64,000 bases of DNA from Sorangium cellulosum So0157-2 (GCF_000418325.1 NC_021658.1:124001-188000); one strand, 5' to 3'. Shown: positions 25,442-34,490, counted from the first letter of the stretch. The notes: generated from the letters alone by a model not told the origin. Program-made: numbers and translations.

Positions 25442-26407
25442 CTAGAGCGGGCGCACGGGCAGGCAGAGCTCGCAGCGGTAGGTGTTGGTCTTTGGATCGT
25501 GGAACTCGCCCTGGTAGAGCTCGAAGCAGGGCCGGTGGTCAGGCTGATAGCCGCTCTGCGGGAGCCACTCGGCGAAGAGCCGGTCCCACGCGGCGCCGAT
25601 CGTGCTCGCCTCGTCGACGAACAGGCCCGCGGCGTACTTTCCGCCGGCGATGTCGGTCACGTTGACCTCGCCGTCCGCCTTGAAGCCGTCCGGGATCACG
25701 ATCGAGGCGTCGTGGCGGCACTTGGACGGGTCGGTGACCTTGGGGTTGTCGTGCGCGATGCCGAGGCAGATGCGGTCCGGGGTCCACAGATCGCGCGCGC
25801 TCGCCCAGCGGATGAGGCGCTGCCAGGCCTCGGCGACGCTCTTTCCGGGGCCGTAGGGGCCGACGCTCCTGACGTAGGCCACGTGGTAGCTCGGCAGCGT
25901 TTTCACGGTCACGTTCATGATCTTCTCCTCGTCTTGGCGGGCGTCCGTGCCCGACGAGGCGTCATCCTGGGCGACCGCGCACGCCGCTGCTTTGCCGGGG
26001 TTGCGGTCGACTTCACCCGGCTTGCGATCCGCTTGCCGCGCCTTGCGCGCGGCCGCGGCGCCTCCGTTGCGCCAGGCGGAGGCGCTCATGCCGAAGCGCT
26101 CCTTGAACGCGCGGGCGAAGGCGCTCGCCGAGCTGAAGCCGTTCTCGAGCGCGATCTCGAGGACGTCGGCGTGCGGCCGCAACGTGAGATGGCTGGCCGC
26201 GGTCTCGAGGCGTGTCCGCTGGATGAACTCGCGGAGGTTCTCGCCGGTCATGGACTTGAAGACGCGGTGGAAGTGAAACGGCGAGAACGCCGCCACCGCG
26301 GCCAACGTCTCGAGGGAGAGCTCCTCGCCGGGGTGGGCCTGGATGTAGTCGATGACGCGGTTGACCCGCTTCTGGTACTCGGCTCGGCTCCTGTCGCTGG
26401 TCGCCAC
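25442..26407 (-). CDS. AraC-family regulator with GyrI-like effector domain
   Basis: The 321-aa protein starts at GTG 26407. The N-terminal AraC DNA-binding domain (residues about 12-115) has both helix-turn-helix units: LSLETLAAVAAFSPFHFHRV, and VLEIALENGFSSASAFARAF with GMSASAWR. A Lys/Asp-rich linker leads to a C-terminal GyrI-like (Rob/SoxS-type small-molecule-binding) domain from about residue 165, with YHVAYVRSVGPYG and the ending CELCLPVRPL. Such proteins respond to hydrophobic or drug-like molecules. Repeat array B starts about 40 bp upstream of its start codon, so the promoter is squeezed against or inside the array. Confidence 0.88.
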   Translation of the reverse strand: MATSDRSRAEYQKRVNRVIDYIQAHPGEELSLETLAAVAAFSPFHFHRVFKSMTGENLREFIQRTRLETAASHLTLRPHADVLEIALENGFSSASAFARAFKERFGMSASAWRNGGAAAARKARQADRKPGEVDRNPGKAAACAVAQDDASSGTDARQDEEKIMNVTVKTLPSYHVAYVRSVGPYGPGKSVAEAWQRLIRWASARDLWTPDRICLGIAHDNPKVTDPSKCRHDASIVIPDGFKADGEVNVTDIAGGKYAAGLFVDEASTIGAAWDRLFAEWLPQSGYQPDHRPCFELYQGEFHDPKTNTYRCELCLPVRPL

Positions 26408-26445
26408 AGGGGGAGGTTACCTGATGGCTGGTTTGAGAAAAACCG

Positions 26446-26656
26446 CGACCGGACCCAGGTTGATGCCGACCGGACCCAGGTTGAACGCTGCCGACCGGAC
26501 CCAGGTTGACGCGATCAGACCCAGGTTGCCGACCGTTGCCGACCGGACCCACGTTGGGCGCGTTGGGCGTTGGGCGCCTTGGGCGCGACCGGACCCAGGT
26601 TTGGCGACTCGACCCAGGTTCGGGTGGATCTAGGGACCCGACCCAGGTTGGGCGAG
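26446..26656 (+). repeat. Repeat array B, left side of the transposase
   Basis: Eight copies of GACCGGACCCAGGTTGA or close variants (GACCCACGTTGGG, GACCCAGGTTTGG, GACCCAGGTTCGG) lie at irregular spacing, all pointing in plus direction. A short sub-array GCGTTGGGCGTTGGGCGCC sits inside. The array lies between the AraC gene and the transposase gene. Confidence 0.9.
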
Positions 26657-26675
26657 CAGCAGCCGCAAGGACTAT

Positions 26676-26711
26676 CCAGGTGGCGGACCACCTGGCGCCA
26701 TGGCGGCGCCA
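26676..26711 (+). repeat. Two adjacent hairpins upstream of transposase gene
   Basis: CCAGGTGG (26676-26683) pairs exactly with CCACCTGG (26688-26695) around the 4-nt loop CGGA. Directly after it GGCGCC/GGCGCC (about 26695-26711) can form a second hairpin. Paired short hairpins are the hallmark of REP elements recognised by REP-associated transposases. The role here is inferred. Confidence 0.55.
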
Positions 26712-26786
26712 CCCAAAGGAGCAAGCCAAGGCCTTGAAATCATTCGCCCCAGCCGCCGGCACGGCGTTTGTTGTTGCACGCCAGCC

Positions 26787-27707
26787 ATGAGCCAGCCCCG
26801 CGAAATTGCCGCAGGCGCCACCTACCTCATCACCCGTCGCGTCCTGCGCAGGCATCTGCTCCTCCGCCCCGACGCCGCCATCACCCAGCTCTTGGTCTAC
26901 ACCCTCGCCGTCTCGACGCGCCGCTTCGGCATCGAGGTCCACGCCCTCTGCGCGATGTCGACGCACCTGCACCTCGTCGTGACCGATCCGATGGGCGTCC
27001 TGCCGCGTTTTTTGCAATTCTTTCATCGCATCGTCGCGCTCGCGACCAAGGTGCTCCGCACGTGGGAAGGGCCCGTGTGGGACCACGAGGCTACGAGCGT
27101 GGTGCGGCTGCTGACGCGGACGGCGGTGGTGGAGAAGATCGCCTACGTGCTCGCCAATCCTGTGGCCGCCGGCCTGGTCCGACATGCGCGCGAGTGGCCT
27201 GGCGCCAAGGTGGATGTGAACGAGCTCGGCTGCGGCGTGCTGCGCGCGATGCGACCCGCGGCATATCTCGATCCGAAAAATCCGCAGTGGCCAGAAGAAG
27301 TAACGCTCGCGCTCGCGCTGCCGCCTGCCATAGAACAGGACGGAGGCGACGGCTTTCGCGGCGAGGTCGCCGCCGAGCTGGAGCGACAGGAAGCGCAGGC
27401 CCGTGAGGAGCTGGAGCGGCGAGGGCAACACGTCCTTGGCGCGGAGGGCGCCAGCCGGGTGTCCCCCTCTGAGCGTGCCACGAGCTTCGAACCGCTGCGC
27501 GACTGCAATCCGACGTTTGCGGTCGGCCGCGAGCAGGGTGATGCATGGCGAATCGCAGCTGCCGCCGTGCGCGCGTTTCGTGCGTCGTACCGCGCGGCGC
27601 TCGAACGGTGGCGCAGCGGGGTGCGCAGCGCCGTGTTCCCCGCGGGGACGTGGTGGATGCGCGCGTTTCACGGGGTCGCCGTGACGGACGCCGTGCTCAC
27701 GGTGTAG
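26787..27707 (+). CDS. REP-associated tyrosine transposase (IS200-like, HUH/Y1 family)
   Basis: The 306-aa protein starts with ATYLITRRVLRRHLLL, like RAYT proteins. The HUH metal site is MSTHLHLVVTDP (residues about 55-66). FLQFFHRIVALATKVL follows, then the block YVLANPVAAGLVRHAREWPG, which in the family holds the catalytic region (usually YIHLNPVRAGLV). The C-terminal part is an extended, charged region (ERQEAQAREELERRG) without known motifs. Single-copy RAYTs are not selfish insertion sequences in the usual sense but are thought to move or maintain REP hairpin repeats. Flanking arrays of the same repeat in opposite orientation support that here. Confidence 0.85.
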   Translation: MSQPREIAAGATYLITRRVLRRHLLLRPDAAITQLLVYTLAVSTRRFGIEVHALCAMSTHLHLVVTDPMGVLPRFLQFFHRIVALATKVLRTWEGPVWDHEATSVVRLLTRTAVVEKIAYVLANPVAAGLVRHAREWPGAKVDVNELGCGVLRAMRPAAYLDPKNPQWPEEVTLALALPPAIEQDGGDGFRGEVAAELERQEAQAREELERRGQHVLGAEGASRVSPSERATSFEPLRDCNPTFAVGREQGDAWRIAAAAVRAFRASYRAALERWRSGVRSAVFPAGTWWMRAFHGVAVTDAVLTV

Positions 27708-27753
27708 TTGCTGCGCCGGCGGGGCACGGTGAGTGGGTCGGAGAGGCCATCGC

Positions 27754-28064
27754 CAGGTCAACCCGGATTGGGCCGCTCCGCCAACCGGGGATCAGCCCGA
27801 CGCGCGTGAGCGGCGCGGATGGGGTGGCGCTCGGCCAACCCGGGTCGGGTCCGCTGCTGTCGGTCAACCCGGCCCGGATCGTCTCAGGTCATCCCGGGTG
27901 GCGGCCCTGTCAACCCGGGTCAGGCCGTCTTGTCGTCTTGTCGGTCAACCGGGGCCAGGTCGTCTTCTCAATTAACCCGGGTCAGGTCGTTTGGTCACGG
28001 TCAACCCGGGTCAGGTCGTCGCCTCGCGGGTCAGGTCGTCGCGGTCAACCCGGGTCAGGTCGTC
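27754..28064 (-). repeat. Repeat array C, right side of the transposase, inverted
   Basis: About ten copies of GTCAACCCGGGTCAGGTCGTC and variants. The reverse complement is GACGACCTGACCCGGGTTGAC, so the core GACCC-G/A-GGTTGA is the same as in array B but lies on the opposite strand. Copies are irregularly spaced and fill the gap from the transposase to the next gene. Confidence 0.9.
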
Positions 28065-28083
28065 GCCTCTGGCCAGGCCCGCC

Positions 28084-29205
28084 TCACTCGAGATCTAGCT
28101 CCACGAGTCGGAGCTCTCCTTCCAAGAAACCCGTCTCCCGGAAATACGTCACGTACTCCACCCGGCCTCCTTCCTGAGCGAGCTCCGCGTGCCCCAGGCC
28201 GGCGTACGGCCATGCCTCCGGGGTTGAGGGCGCCTCCGCGGTGAACGCCACCTCACTGTCCGACCACGGGCCCTCCGGCGCGGGGGCCGTCCGCACGGAG
28301 ATCTCCGACGACACCGGCTCGCTGTAGATCGCGACGTACCTGCCGGCGTGCTCGTTCCAGTGCACCGACATCATCGGCGCTCCCACCATGACCGGCTTCG
28401 CCTCGCCGTGACCCTCCACCCAGCTGCCGTCCGAGAAGAACCGCCACGCCCCGCGCTCCGTCGCCTGCGCGAGCGGCACGCGCGCGATGAGGCACGGGCA
28501 CGTGAGCCCCGAGCACGCGCACGCGTACGCGTAGAGCAGCCCCTCGCGGACGAGCGCCGCCGCCGTGAACGACGGCTCGTCCGCGCCGAAGATCAGCGTG
28601 GGCTCCGCGGCGCCCGGGCGCACCGCCGGACGCACGATCGGCGCGTCGAGGCCCTCCCAGACCGCGATGGACGAGCCCAGCGCGTCGACGTTGAACCCCC
28701 CGGCACGCCCCATCAGCTTGCTGTAGAAGACCAGCGCGCGGCCCGTCGCCTCATCGACGACGATCGGCCCCGGCCACAGCGCATAGCGCGCCCCGCAGTC
28801 CTCCTTGCACGTCCCCTCCGCCTGAGGGCCGAAGTGCGCGGCGTTGAACTCGAGCTCCTCCCCCGTGAACGGCAGGAACTCCCCAGGCGCGCCGGCCGCG
28901 TCGAGCGGCTCGGTCAGCGACGAGAGCCCGTCCGACGCGTCCAGGTCGTCGGTCGAGCAGAAGGTGCTCGATCTCCAGAGCGAGCCGTCGGCCCCCGGCG
29001 CCTCCAGGGTCGTATCGCCGAACACCCACACCGAGCGATCACCCCACCGCGCGCTGTACCCGCCGTCCCGCCCTCGAATCGATGGCTCGAACGTCAGCGC
29101 GCCCAGGTCGCGCACCGCGCGCACCCGAACCTCGGGCGCGTCCGCGCCGCACCCGCCGCACAGGAGCGCGACCCCGGCCGCCCCCGTCGCCCTTCGATAA
29201 CGCAT
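28084..29205 (-). CDS. Secreted DUF4185-like beta-propeller protein
   Basis: The 373-aa product has a short hydrophobic N-terminus (RRATGAAGVALLCGGCG) that may be a signal or lipoprotein peptide, although the lipobox is poor. The body has five-bladed-propeller features seen in DUF4185/glycoside-hydrolase-like proteins: DRSVWVFGDTTLEA, ALWPGPIVVDEATGRALVFY, FGADEPSFTAAALVREGLLY, MMSVHWNEHAGRYVAIYSEP and WPYAGLGHAELAQEGG. Several Cys could form disulfides. Substrate is unknown. Array C begins 20 bp beyond its stop. Confidence 0.65.
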   Translation of the reverse strand: MRYRRATGAAGVALLCGGCGADAPEVRVRAVRDLGALTFEPSIRGRDGGYSARWGDRSVWVFGDTTLEAPGADGSLWRSSTFCSTDDLDASDGLSSLTEPLDAAGAPGEFLPFTGEELEFNAAHFGPQAEGTCKEDCGARYALWPGPIVVDEATGRALVFYSKLMGRAGGFNVDALGSSIAVWEGLDAPIVRPAVRPGAAEPTLIFGADEPSFTAAALVREGLLYAYACACSGLTCPCLIARVPLAQATERGAWRFFSDGSWVEGHGEAKPVMVGAPMMSVHWNEHAGRYVAIYSEPVSSEISVRTAPAPEGPWSDSEVAFTAEAPSTPEAWPYAGLGHAELAQEGGRVEYVTYFRETGFLEGELRLVELDLE

Positions 29206-29599
29206 GCGCGCGAGGATATCACGGCAGCCGATGGCCACCGCCACATGCGTCGCGCTCCGCGGCCGGACCGCGCGCGACCGCGAGCGCGGTCCGGCCGCCG
29301 CGCGCAGAGGCCGCGCGCGCAGGGGATGGGGCGATGAGGAACGACAGGGGCCGCAGGGAGGCCAGGAAGCGATAAAGCTGCTCGTCTCAAGGGGAAGACC
29401 GCCAGGGCGAAAAGAGCATCCAACAACCTGTTTCGTCGAAGCGCTCCGGTGATCAGAGCCGTAAGTCAATTCAGGTACAGCACCAAGAAGCTCGATGTAT
29501 CCGCTGGCCGCCCTGCTGTTCCCGACAGAGCATCGCGCGAGCGCGCATGCGCCGGAAGGCGCGACCCGCGCGGTCAGAGCGATCCGACGCCGCGTCGCC
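29206..29599. other. Intergenic region without recognised features
   Basis: About 390 bp between the DUF4185-like gene and the Cys-rich protein gene. No coding frame with sensible content and no clear hairpin with a T-run are seen. Promoter sequences of the minus-strand gene at 28084 must lie in the right part. Confidence 0.3.
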
Positions 29600-29938
29600 T
29601 CAGATCTGCCGGCACGCAGCGGCGCAGCGGCGGCACTCGTCCGCGCACGTCTTCATCTGCGTGTCGCCGGTGAACTTGTCGCAGCTCGCCGCGCACAAGT
29701 CGCAGAGGCTCGCGCACACGCTCGTGATCTGGGCGCGCTGCGGCGAGCTGCGCAGGAGGAGCTTCGAGGCCGCCTCGCAGATGTCAGCGCAGTCCTGGAG
29801 CAGCCGCACATGCGTGGCGTCGGCGTGCCCGCCTCCCATCTCGAGGCAGTACTGGCTTGCATGGGTGCAGATCGAACCACAATCCTGGGTGAACCGAGCC
29901 ACCTCCCGGAACGATCTGTCCCCCGGAAACCTGCTCAT
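29600..29938 (-). CDS. Cys-rich four-helix-bundle copper-binding-type protein (DUF326)
   Basis: The 112-aa protein has Cys in the C-x3-C-x6-C rhythm of the DUF326/Csp family: DCGSICTHASQYC, DCADICEAASKLL, CASLCDLCAASCDKF and TCADECRRCAAACRQI. In this family four helices line a core of Cys that holds Cu(I). No signal peptide is present, so it would act in the cytosol. GAGGGGG precedes the ATG by about 8 nt. Confidence 0.85.
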   Translation of the reverse strand: MSRFPGDRSFREVARFTQDCGSICTHASQYCLEMGGGHADATHVRLLQDCADICEAASKLLLRSSPQRAQITSVCASLCDLCAASCDKFTGDTQMKTCADECRRCAAACRQI

Positions 29939-30351
29939 GACAATCCCCCTCGGTCAACTGGGCCGCTCTTCGCCTCGAGGATATCTCGCGACAACGAGGC
30001 AACCTTGGTATCCAGAGGTTGAATGGATTGAGCGATCTTCGCACGTCGGGCCATCCCGCATATAGGCCTCGGAGCGGCGACCGACGCGCTCGAGCCCTCG
30101 CGTCCCGAACGCGTCGCGCGAACGGCTCGGACGCCCGGGGGCGCGTGCGAGCGCGCGACCGAACGGCCGCGCCCGCCCTGGTCGCCCGCTCCGCGCGATG
30201 CCCGCTCCGCGCGATGGCCGACGCGGCGCCGTTCGAGCGACGTCCGGGCGTCGACCGGGAGAGCCTGAGCCCACCCTCGCGTTCGCGAGTTCGCCGCGGG
30301 CGACGAGAGCCCCGCGGGTCATCCGCCAGAGCCGCGTCGCGGGCTGGGCGG
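29939..30351. other. Intergenic region without recognised genes
   Basis: The 413-bp gap holds only short GC-rich direct repeats, for example GCCCGCTCCGCGCGATG twice in a row near 30186-30220. No gene, RNA or T-tailed hairpin is visible. Confidence 0.3.
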
Positions 30352-31017
30352 CTAGCACCCGGGCGCGCGGCAGATACCCATCTTGATACGCGCGATCTCC
30401 TGGAGCTCCTCGGCGATCTCGAGCGTGCGCATCGCGGCGGCGCGCGCGAGCGCCTGGGCCTCCTCGGTGGTCGCGAGGCGCGCCAGGAGCCGCCGGCCCA
30501 TCTCGTGGTGATGACCCTCGTCGGGCTGGATGACGTCGCGGTAGAGGCGCGCCGTCTCGGCGTCCCCCTGCGACTCGCAGTACTCGATGAAGGCCTGGTT
30601 GTGCACCTTGGCGAGCGCCTCCCGCGTGAACTGGCCCGCTGCGACGCGCTCGACCGTCGAGCCGAGCCCCTTCAGGTACCCGAACATCGGCGTGGGCGGC
30701 CCGAACCTGGCCGGGATCGACGCCGGGTCGACGCCGAGCGCGCGGAGGCGCTCGGCGATGAGACGGTAGTGCCTCGCCTCATCGCCGCACTGGCGGGCGA
30801 GGGCGAGCTTCACCTCGACGTCCGTCTCGGTGGTGAGCCAGAGCGCAGCCTCCTCGGTCGCCTCGAGCTCCTTCTTGAGCGCGGTCGCGAGCAGCTCCGG
30901 GACGCCGATCCCGCTCCCTGGCTCCGCCGCGCCGGCCGCGGCCCCGATGCGGGCGAGGCGCTCTCCCACCCTGCGGTCGAGCTCGCCCAGGAATTCCTCT
31001 GGCTTCATGGGTGGCAT
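30352..31017 (-). CDS. Ferritin-like (four-helix di-iron type) protein
   Basis: The 221-aa helical protein has paired metal-ligand patterns: KKELEATEEAALWL with GDEARHYRLI (E...E-x-x-H) in the first helix pair, and QAFIEYCESQGD with PDEGHHHEMGRRLL (E...E-x-x-H) in the second. These are consistent with a di-iron ferritin-like site. The exact function (iron storage, oxidation or a tRNA-hydroxylase-like activity) cannot be read from the sequence. The C-terminus RIKMGICRAPGC ends with two Cys. An alternative ATG lies three codons inside. Confidence 0.75.
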   Translation of the reverse strand: MPPMKPEEFLGELDRRVGERLARIGAAAGAAEPGSGIGVPELLATALKKELEATEEAALWLTTETDVEVKLALARQCGDEARHYRLIAERLRALGVDPASIPARFGPPTPMFGYLKGLGSTVERVAAGQFTREALAKVHNQAFIEYCESQGDAETARLYRDVIQPDEGHHHEMGRRLLARLATTEEAQALARAAAMRTLEIAEELQEIARIKMGICRAPGC

Positions 31018-31087
31018 GATGGGCGCGCCCCGGGCGGCAGGTCAATAGGCCGCCCTCCCAGGGGCGAGATGGGTGTACCCTCCCCGA

Positions 31088-32071
31088 ATGGCCTGGCGCT
31101 TCCTGCCCCCGTGGCTCGATCTCGAGTCGGTCTCGATCTCGTTCGACCTCCCCGCGCGCACCGTCCTGAAGCGCACCGGGATAGCCGCGCTCGCCACCTC
31201 GAGCGCCACGGCGCTGCGCTTGACGCTCGCGCCGACGCTCCTGCGCGTCGCCTTCGAGCCCTACCTCGTCATCGACCTGCCGCCGCCGCTCGGCGACATG
31301 GGGTTGCAGCAAGTCGAGTACGACTTCCGCACAGGCGCCATGACGCCCAACGTGTTCTACACGGGAGGGCCCGTCCGGGTCGGGAAGGACTCGGCCGAGG
31401 ACGAGGCCCGCGCCTTCATGCGCGGACTCGTCACCTCGACGCCCATGGCCATACCCCCCTACGACCCGACGAGCGATCCCGATCTCGTCGTGACCGTGCG
31501 TCAGGTGCTCCTGAACCTGGAGTCCGACGGCGGTGGCCCCGCCGTCCGCGGCGCCCGCGTGTCCGCGCGGCTGACGCTGCGCGAGGCGCTCGCGGGCGCG
31601 GTGGGCTCGGACGGGTTCCGCATCCCGGCGGGCGCCACCATCGCGGCCAGCGTCGACGTCGAGGGCACCCGGCAGGAGATCGAGACGGCGCCGCGCGTGC
31701 AGCGCATCGAGGTCGACTGCTCCTCGGCGGTGCTGCTCAAGCGCGGCGTCGAGCAGGCCGACCTCCGCCGCTTCGTCGTGAGCCGCGGCGGGGAGATCGC
31801 CGTCGAGCGGGTCGAGCCGCTCGGCGCGGCCGGCCAGGCCGCGGGCGTCGAGTCGCTCGTGCGCCTGTTCAGCGCCCTGGCCGCGGGCGGCGGCGTCGCG
31901 TTCGACCCGAAGCACCTCGGACCCAGCGCCGTCGAAGGGCTCGTCAAGGAAGAGATCGCGCGCGCCCTGCGCCCGGCGCTCGTCGACTGGGTGCGGCAGA
32001 ACGCCGAGATCGTCGTGGGGATGGACCTGCGGCAGGTGCTCGGGATCCCGGAGGACGGCGGCGTGGCGTGA
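31088..32071 (+). CDS. Hypothetical protein, 327 aa
   Basis: I do not recognise this protein. Starts at ATG 31088 or GTG 31073 are both possible; neither has a clear ribosome site. It has a hydrophobic but charged N-terminus (WRFLPPWLDLESVSISFDLP). Beta-rich blocks follow (FEPYLVIDLPPPLGDMGLQQ, VRQVLLNLESDGGGPAVRGA, RVQRIEVDCSSAVLLKRGVE). It ends in a helical part (LVDWVRQNAEIVVGMDLRQV). It is divergent from the ferritin-like gene across about 70 bp, so the two may share control. Confidence 0.65.
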   Translation: MAWRFLPPWLDLESVSISFDLPARTVLKRTGIAALATSSATALRLTLAPTLLRVAFEPYLVIDLPPPLGDMGLQQVEYDFRTGAMTPNVFYTGGPVRVGKDSAEDEARAFMRGLVTSTPMAIPPYDPTSDPDLVVTVRQVLLNLESDGGGPAVRGARVSARLTLREALAGAVGSDGFRIPAGATIAASVDVEGTRQEIETAPRVQRIEVDCSSAVLLKRGVEQADLRRFVVSRGGEIAVERVEPLGAAGQAAGVESLVRLFSALAAGGGVAFDPKHLGPSAVEGLVKEEIARALRPALVDWVRQNAEIVVGMDLRQVLGIPEDGGVA

Positions 32072-32249
32072 GGGGAGCGGCGGAGGGAGCCGCTGCCGAC
32101 GCGCGGTCGCCGCCGGAGGGGGCCCATGACAGCGCCGCCGACGCTGCGCCGGCCGAGCGACGACGCCGTCGAGGCGGGCGTGGCCCGCCCGCGCGGGGGC
32201 GCGCGACGCCGGAGCCCTCGGCGGAGCCGAGGAGTGTTATAAGTCCTGA

Positions 32250-33077
32250 ATGCGCCTCTCCGCCATCCACATCTATCCCGTCAAAGGCTGCCGTGGCCTC
32301 GCGCTCGACGCGGCGGCCGTCGACGAGCTCGGCCTCGTCGGCGACCGGCGGTTCATGATCATCGACCCCGAGGGCAAACCCCTCACCCAGCGCCCGCTGC
32401 CGCGCATGGCGCTCATCGAGACGCAGCTCTCCGAGGGCGAGCTCACGCTCGGGGCCGCCGGCCGCTCGCCGATCTCCGTGCCGCGCGCGTCGCAGTCGGC
32501 GCAAGGCGCGCGCCTGCTCACCGTCGAGGTCTGGAGCAGCACCGGCCTCGTGGCCGAGGACTGCGGCGACGAGGCCGCCGCGTGGCTCAGCGACTTCCTG
32601 GAACACCCGGCGCGGCTCGTCCGGGCCGGCGAGGCGTTCCGGCGGCCCGTCCTCAAGGATTCGGTGGCACGCCCGGAAGATGTGGTGTCGTTCGCCGACG
32701 AGTTCCCGTTGCTCGTGATCTCGGAGGCCTCCCTCGCCGACCTGAATGCTCACCTCGAGGACCGGGGCGCCGCGGCGTTGCCGATGGACCGCTTCCGTCC
32801 CAGCCTCGTCGTGAGCGGCTGCGAAGCCTTCGACGAGGACCGGTGGGGCCGCGTCCGTATCGGCGAGCTCGTGCTCCGCGCCGGCGGCCCGTGCGCCCGA
32901 TGCGTCGTCACCACCACCGATCAGCTCACCGCGGAGCGCGGCCCGGAGCCGCTCCGCACGCTCGCCACGTACCGGCGCGATCCGCAGAAGCCCGGCGACG
33001 TGAACTTCGGTCAGAACTACATCCACGAGACGAAGTCCGGCGCCTTGCGGGTGGGGGACGAGGTGACGCTCGCATGA
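32250..33077 (+). CDS. MOSC-domain protein
   Basis: The 275-aa protein has the MOSC N-terminal beta-barrel (LSAIHIYPVKGCRGLALDAA, then GLVGDRRFMIIDPEGK-LTQR) and the C-terminal MOSC domain (MDRFRPSLVVSG, then GGPCARCVVTTTDQ and NFGQNYIHETKSGALRVGD). The conserved Cys is in PCARCVVTTTD. MOSC proteins bind the molybdenum cofactor and often reduce N-hydroxylated compounds or transfer sulfur. It reads as a single gene between two unrelated ones. Confidence 0.88.
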   Translation: MRLSAIHIYPVKGCRGLALDAAAVDELGLVGDRRFMIIDPEGKPLTQRPLPRMALIETQLSEGELTLGAAGRSPISVPRASQSAQGARLLTVEVWSSTGLVAEDCGDEAAAWLSDFLEHPARLVRAGEAFRRPVLKDSVARPEDVVSFADEFPLLVISEASLADLNAHLEDRGAAALPMDRFRPSLVVSGCEAFDEDRWGRVRIGELVLRAGGPCARCVVTTTDQLTAERGPEPLRTLATYRRDPQKPGDVNFGQNYIHETKSGALRVGDEVTLA

Positions 33078-33120
33078 CGGGGAGCGTGGGACCGCGGCGC
33101 GTCCGTGATAGACATGGATC

Positions 33121-33597
33121 ATGAGAAAGCACGCGCCTCGTTCCTGGATCGTCTCGCTCGCCTTCGTGACCCTGTTCTCCCTCGTGTCGCTCGGCGACGC
33201 CCACGCCGGTGAGGCCGAGAAGAAGCTCGCCCTGGAGCTCACGCACCTCGTCATGCCGAAGGAGGTCTACAACGCCCTCATCGATCAGCTGATGACCAAC
33301 ATGGGGGCGTCGATGCAGCAAGCGGGCGCGAAGATCTCGGCCAAGGACACCGGCAAGCTGAAGGCGGTCGTCGCCGAGGTCCTGCCGTACGACGAGCTGG
33401 TCCAGTGGAATGTCGAGATCTACGCGGGGAAGTTCACCGCCGATGAGCTGAAGGAGCTCATCAAGTTCTACGGCACGCCGGTCGGCAAGAAGGCCGCGAA
33501 GCTCCTCCCCGAGATCAGCGGGGAGGTGGGAAAGAAGGTCGGGTCGGTCATCATGCAGCGGATGCCCGCGGCGATGAAGAAGGCCGGGATCCAGTAG
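33121..33597 (+). CDS. Exported DUF2059 protein
   Basis: The 158-aa protein has a cleavable signal peptide (SWIVSLAFVTLFSLVSLGDA, cut near AHA-G) and a helical DUF2059 domain: LALELTHLVMPKEVYNALID, YAGKFTADELKELIKFYGTP and VGKKAAKLLPEISGEV. The family is periplasmic and of unknown function. The stop is 33 bp from the converging hydrolase gene. Confidence 0.85.
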   Translation: MRKHAPRSWIVSLAFVTLFSLVSLGDAHAGEAEKKLALELTHLVMPKEVYNALIDQLMTNMGASMQQAGAKISAKDTGKLKAVVAEVLPYDELVQWNVEIYAGKFTADELKELIKFYGTPVGKKAAKLLPEISGEVGKKVGSVIMQRMPAAMKKAGIQ

Positions 33598-33629
33598 CGC
33601 GCGCGCCGCGCTCGGCGCCAAAGCCTGCG

Positions 33630-34490
33630 CTACCGCCTGTAGACCAGGAAGCCGGCGATGGCGTCGAGCAGCGCCCGCGGCTCGTCGGCGCGCACCGAGT
33701 GGCCGCTGCGCTCGAAGATACGTAGATCGGCGCCCGGGATGAGGCGCGCGATCTCCTCCGACAGATCGGGCGGGCAGATCCAGTCGTGCCGGCCGGCGAT
33801 GACGAGGGTAGGGACCTTGATCTCGGGGAGGCGCGGCGTGAAGTCGAATGTCCGCATGAACCGCTCCAGGGCGACGTTCCACGCCTCGACGTTGTAAATG
33901 GCGCGCGCGCTGGCCTCGGCGGCCTTCTGCGGGTCGAACGTGGTCGAGTAGAGCGGCCCCATGATCCTGAGGAACTCGGCGAACTGCTCGTCGCTCTCGA
34001 GCTTGCCGGCCCAGAGGCGCTCGCATGCGTCTTTCTGCTGGTCGGTGCCGCGGCTCGCCACGATCTGTTTCGATCGGTCGATGAGGCGGTGGCTGGCCGC
34101 CGTGGCCACGAGGATGAGATGCGAGATGTGCTGCTGGTACCGGAGCGCATAGGCCATGGCCACCATGCCGCCATAGGAGGTGCCCATCACCACGATGCGA
34201 TCGAGGCCGAGGTGCTGGCGAAGCGCCTCCATGTCCTCGACGTTGTTCTCGAGGGTATATGTCTCCTTCGGGCCGCGCGCCGAGCGCCCCTGGCCGCGGT
34301 GATCGAAGTAAACGAGCTGCGCCCGGTCGGAGAGCGGCGTCATCCCGCCCTTGTGCGAGGAGTGATCGGCGCCCGGCCCGCCGTGCACGACGAACATCAC
34401 CGGCCGTTCGCGCATCTCGGGGCCCTCGGGGACGAGGCCCATTCCCTCGACGTCGAAGTAGATCTCGGTGTCTCGGATCCTGGCGCGCAC
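33630..34490 (-). CDS. Proline-iminopeptidase-like alpha/beta hydrolase
   Basis: Starting at GTG 34490 the product is 286 aa. The oxyanion segment FVVHGGPGADHSSHK, the nucleophile elbow VMGTSYGGMVAMAYAL (Ser), the acid in AGRHDWICPP and the His in RSGHSVRADEP complete the triad, and the HGGPG signature is typical of proline iminopeptidases. It may cleave N-terminal proline or a small ester; the substrate is not clear. No strong ribosome site is seen before the GTG. Confidence 0.8.
   Translation of the reverse strand: MRARIRDTEIYFDVEGMGLVPEGPEMRERPVMFVVHGGPGADHSSHKGGMTPLSDRAQLVYFDHRGQGRSARGPKETYTLENNVEDMEALRQHLGLDRIVVMGTSYGGMVAMAYALRYQQHISHLILVATAASHRLIDRSKQIVASRGTDQQKDACERLWAGKLESDEQFAEFLRIMGPLYSTTFDPQKAAEASARAIYNVEAWNVALERFMRTFDFTPRLPEIKVPTLVIAGRHDWICPPDLSEEIARLIPGADLRIFERSGHSVRADEPRALLDAIAGFLVYRR

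Noticed and set aside
26446..28064. Arrays B and C considered as CRISPR arrays
   Set aside because: Units are short, imperfect and unevenly spaced, there are no unique spacers of constant length and no cas genes in the window.
32072..32249. Extension of the plus-strand frame through the gap before the MOSC gene
   Set aside because: The stretch encodes only Arg/Ala/Gly/Pro low complexity, and the MOSC gene has a well fitting ATG at 32250.
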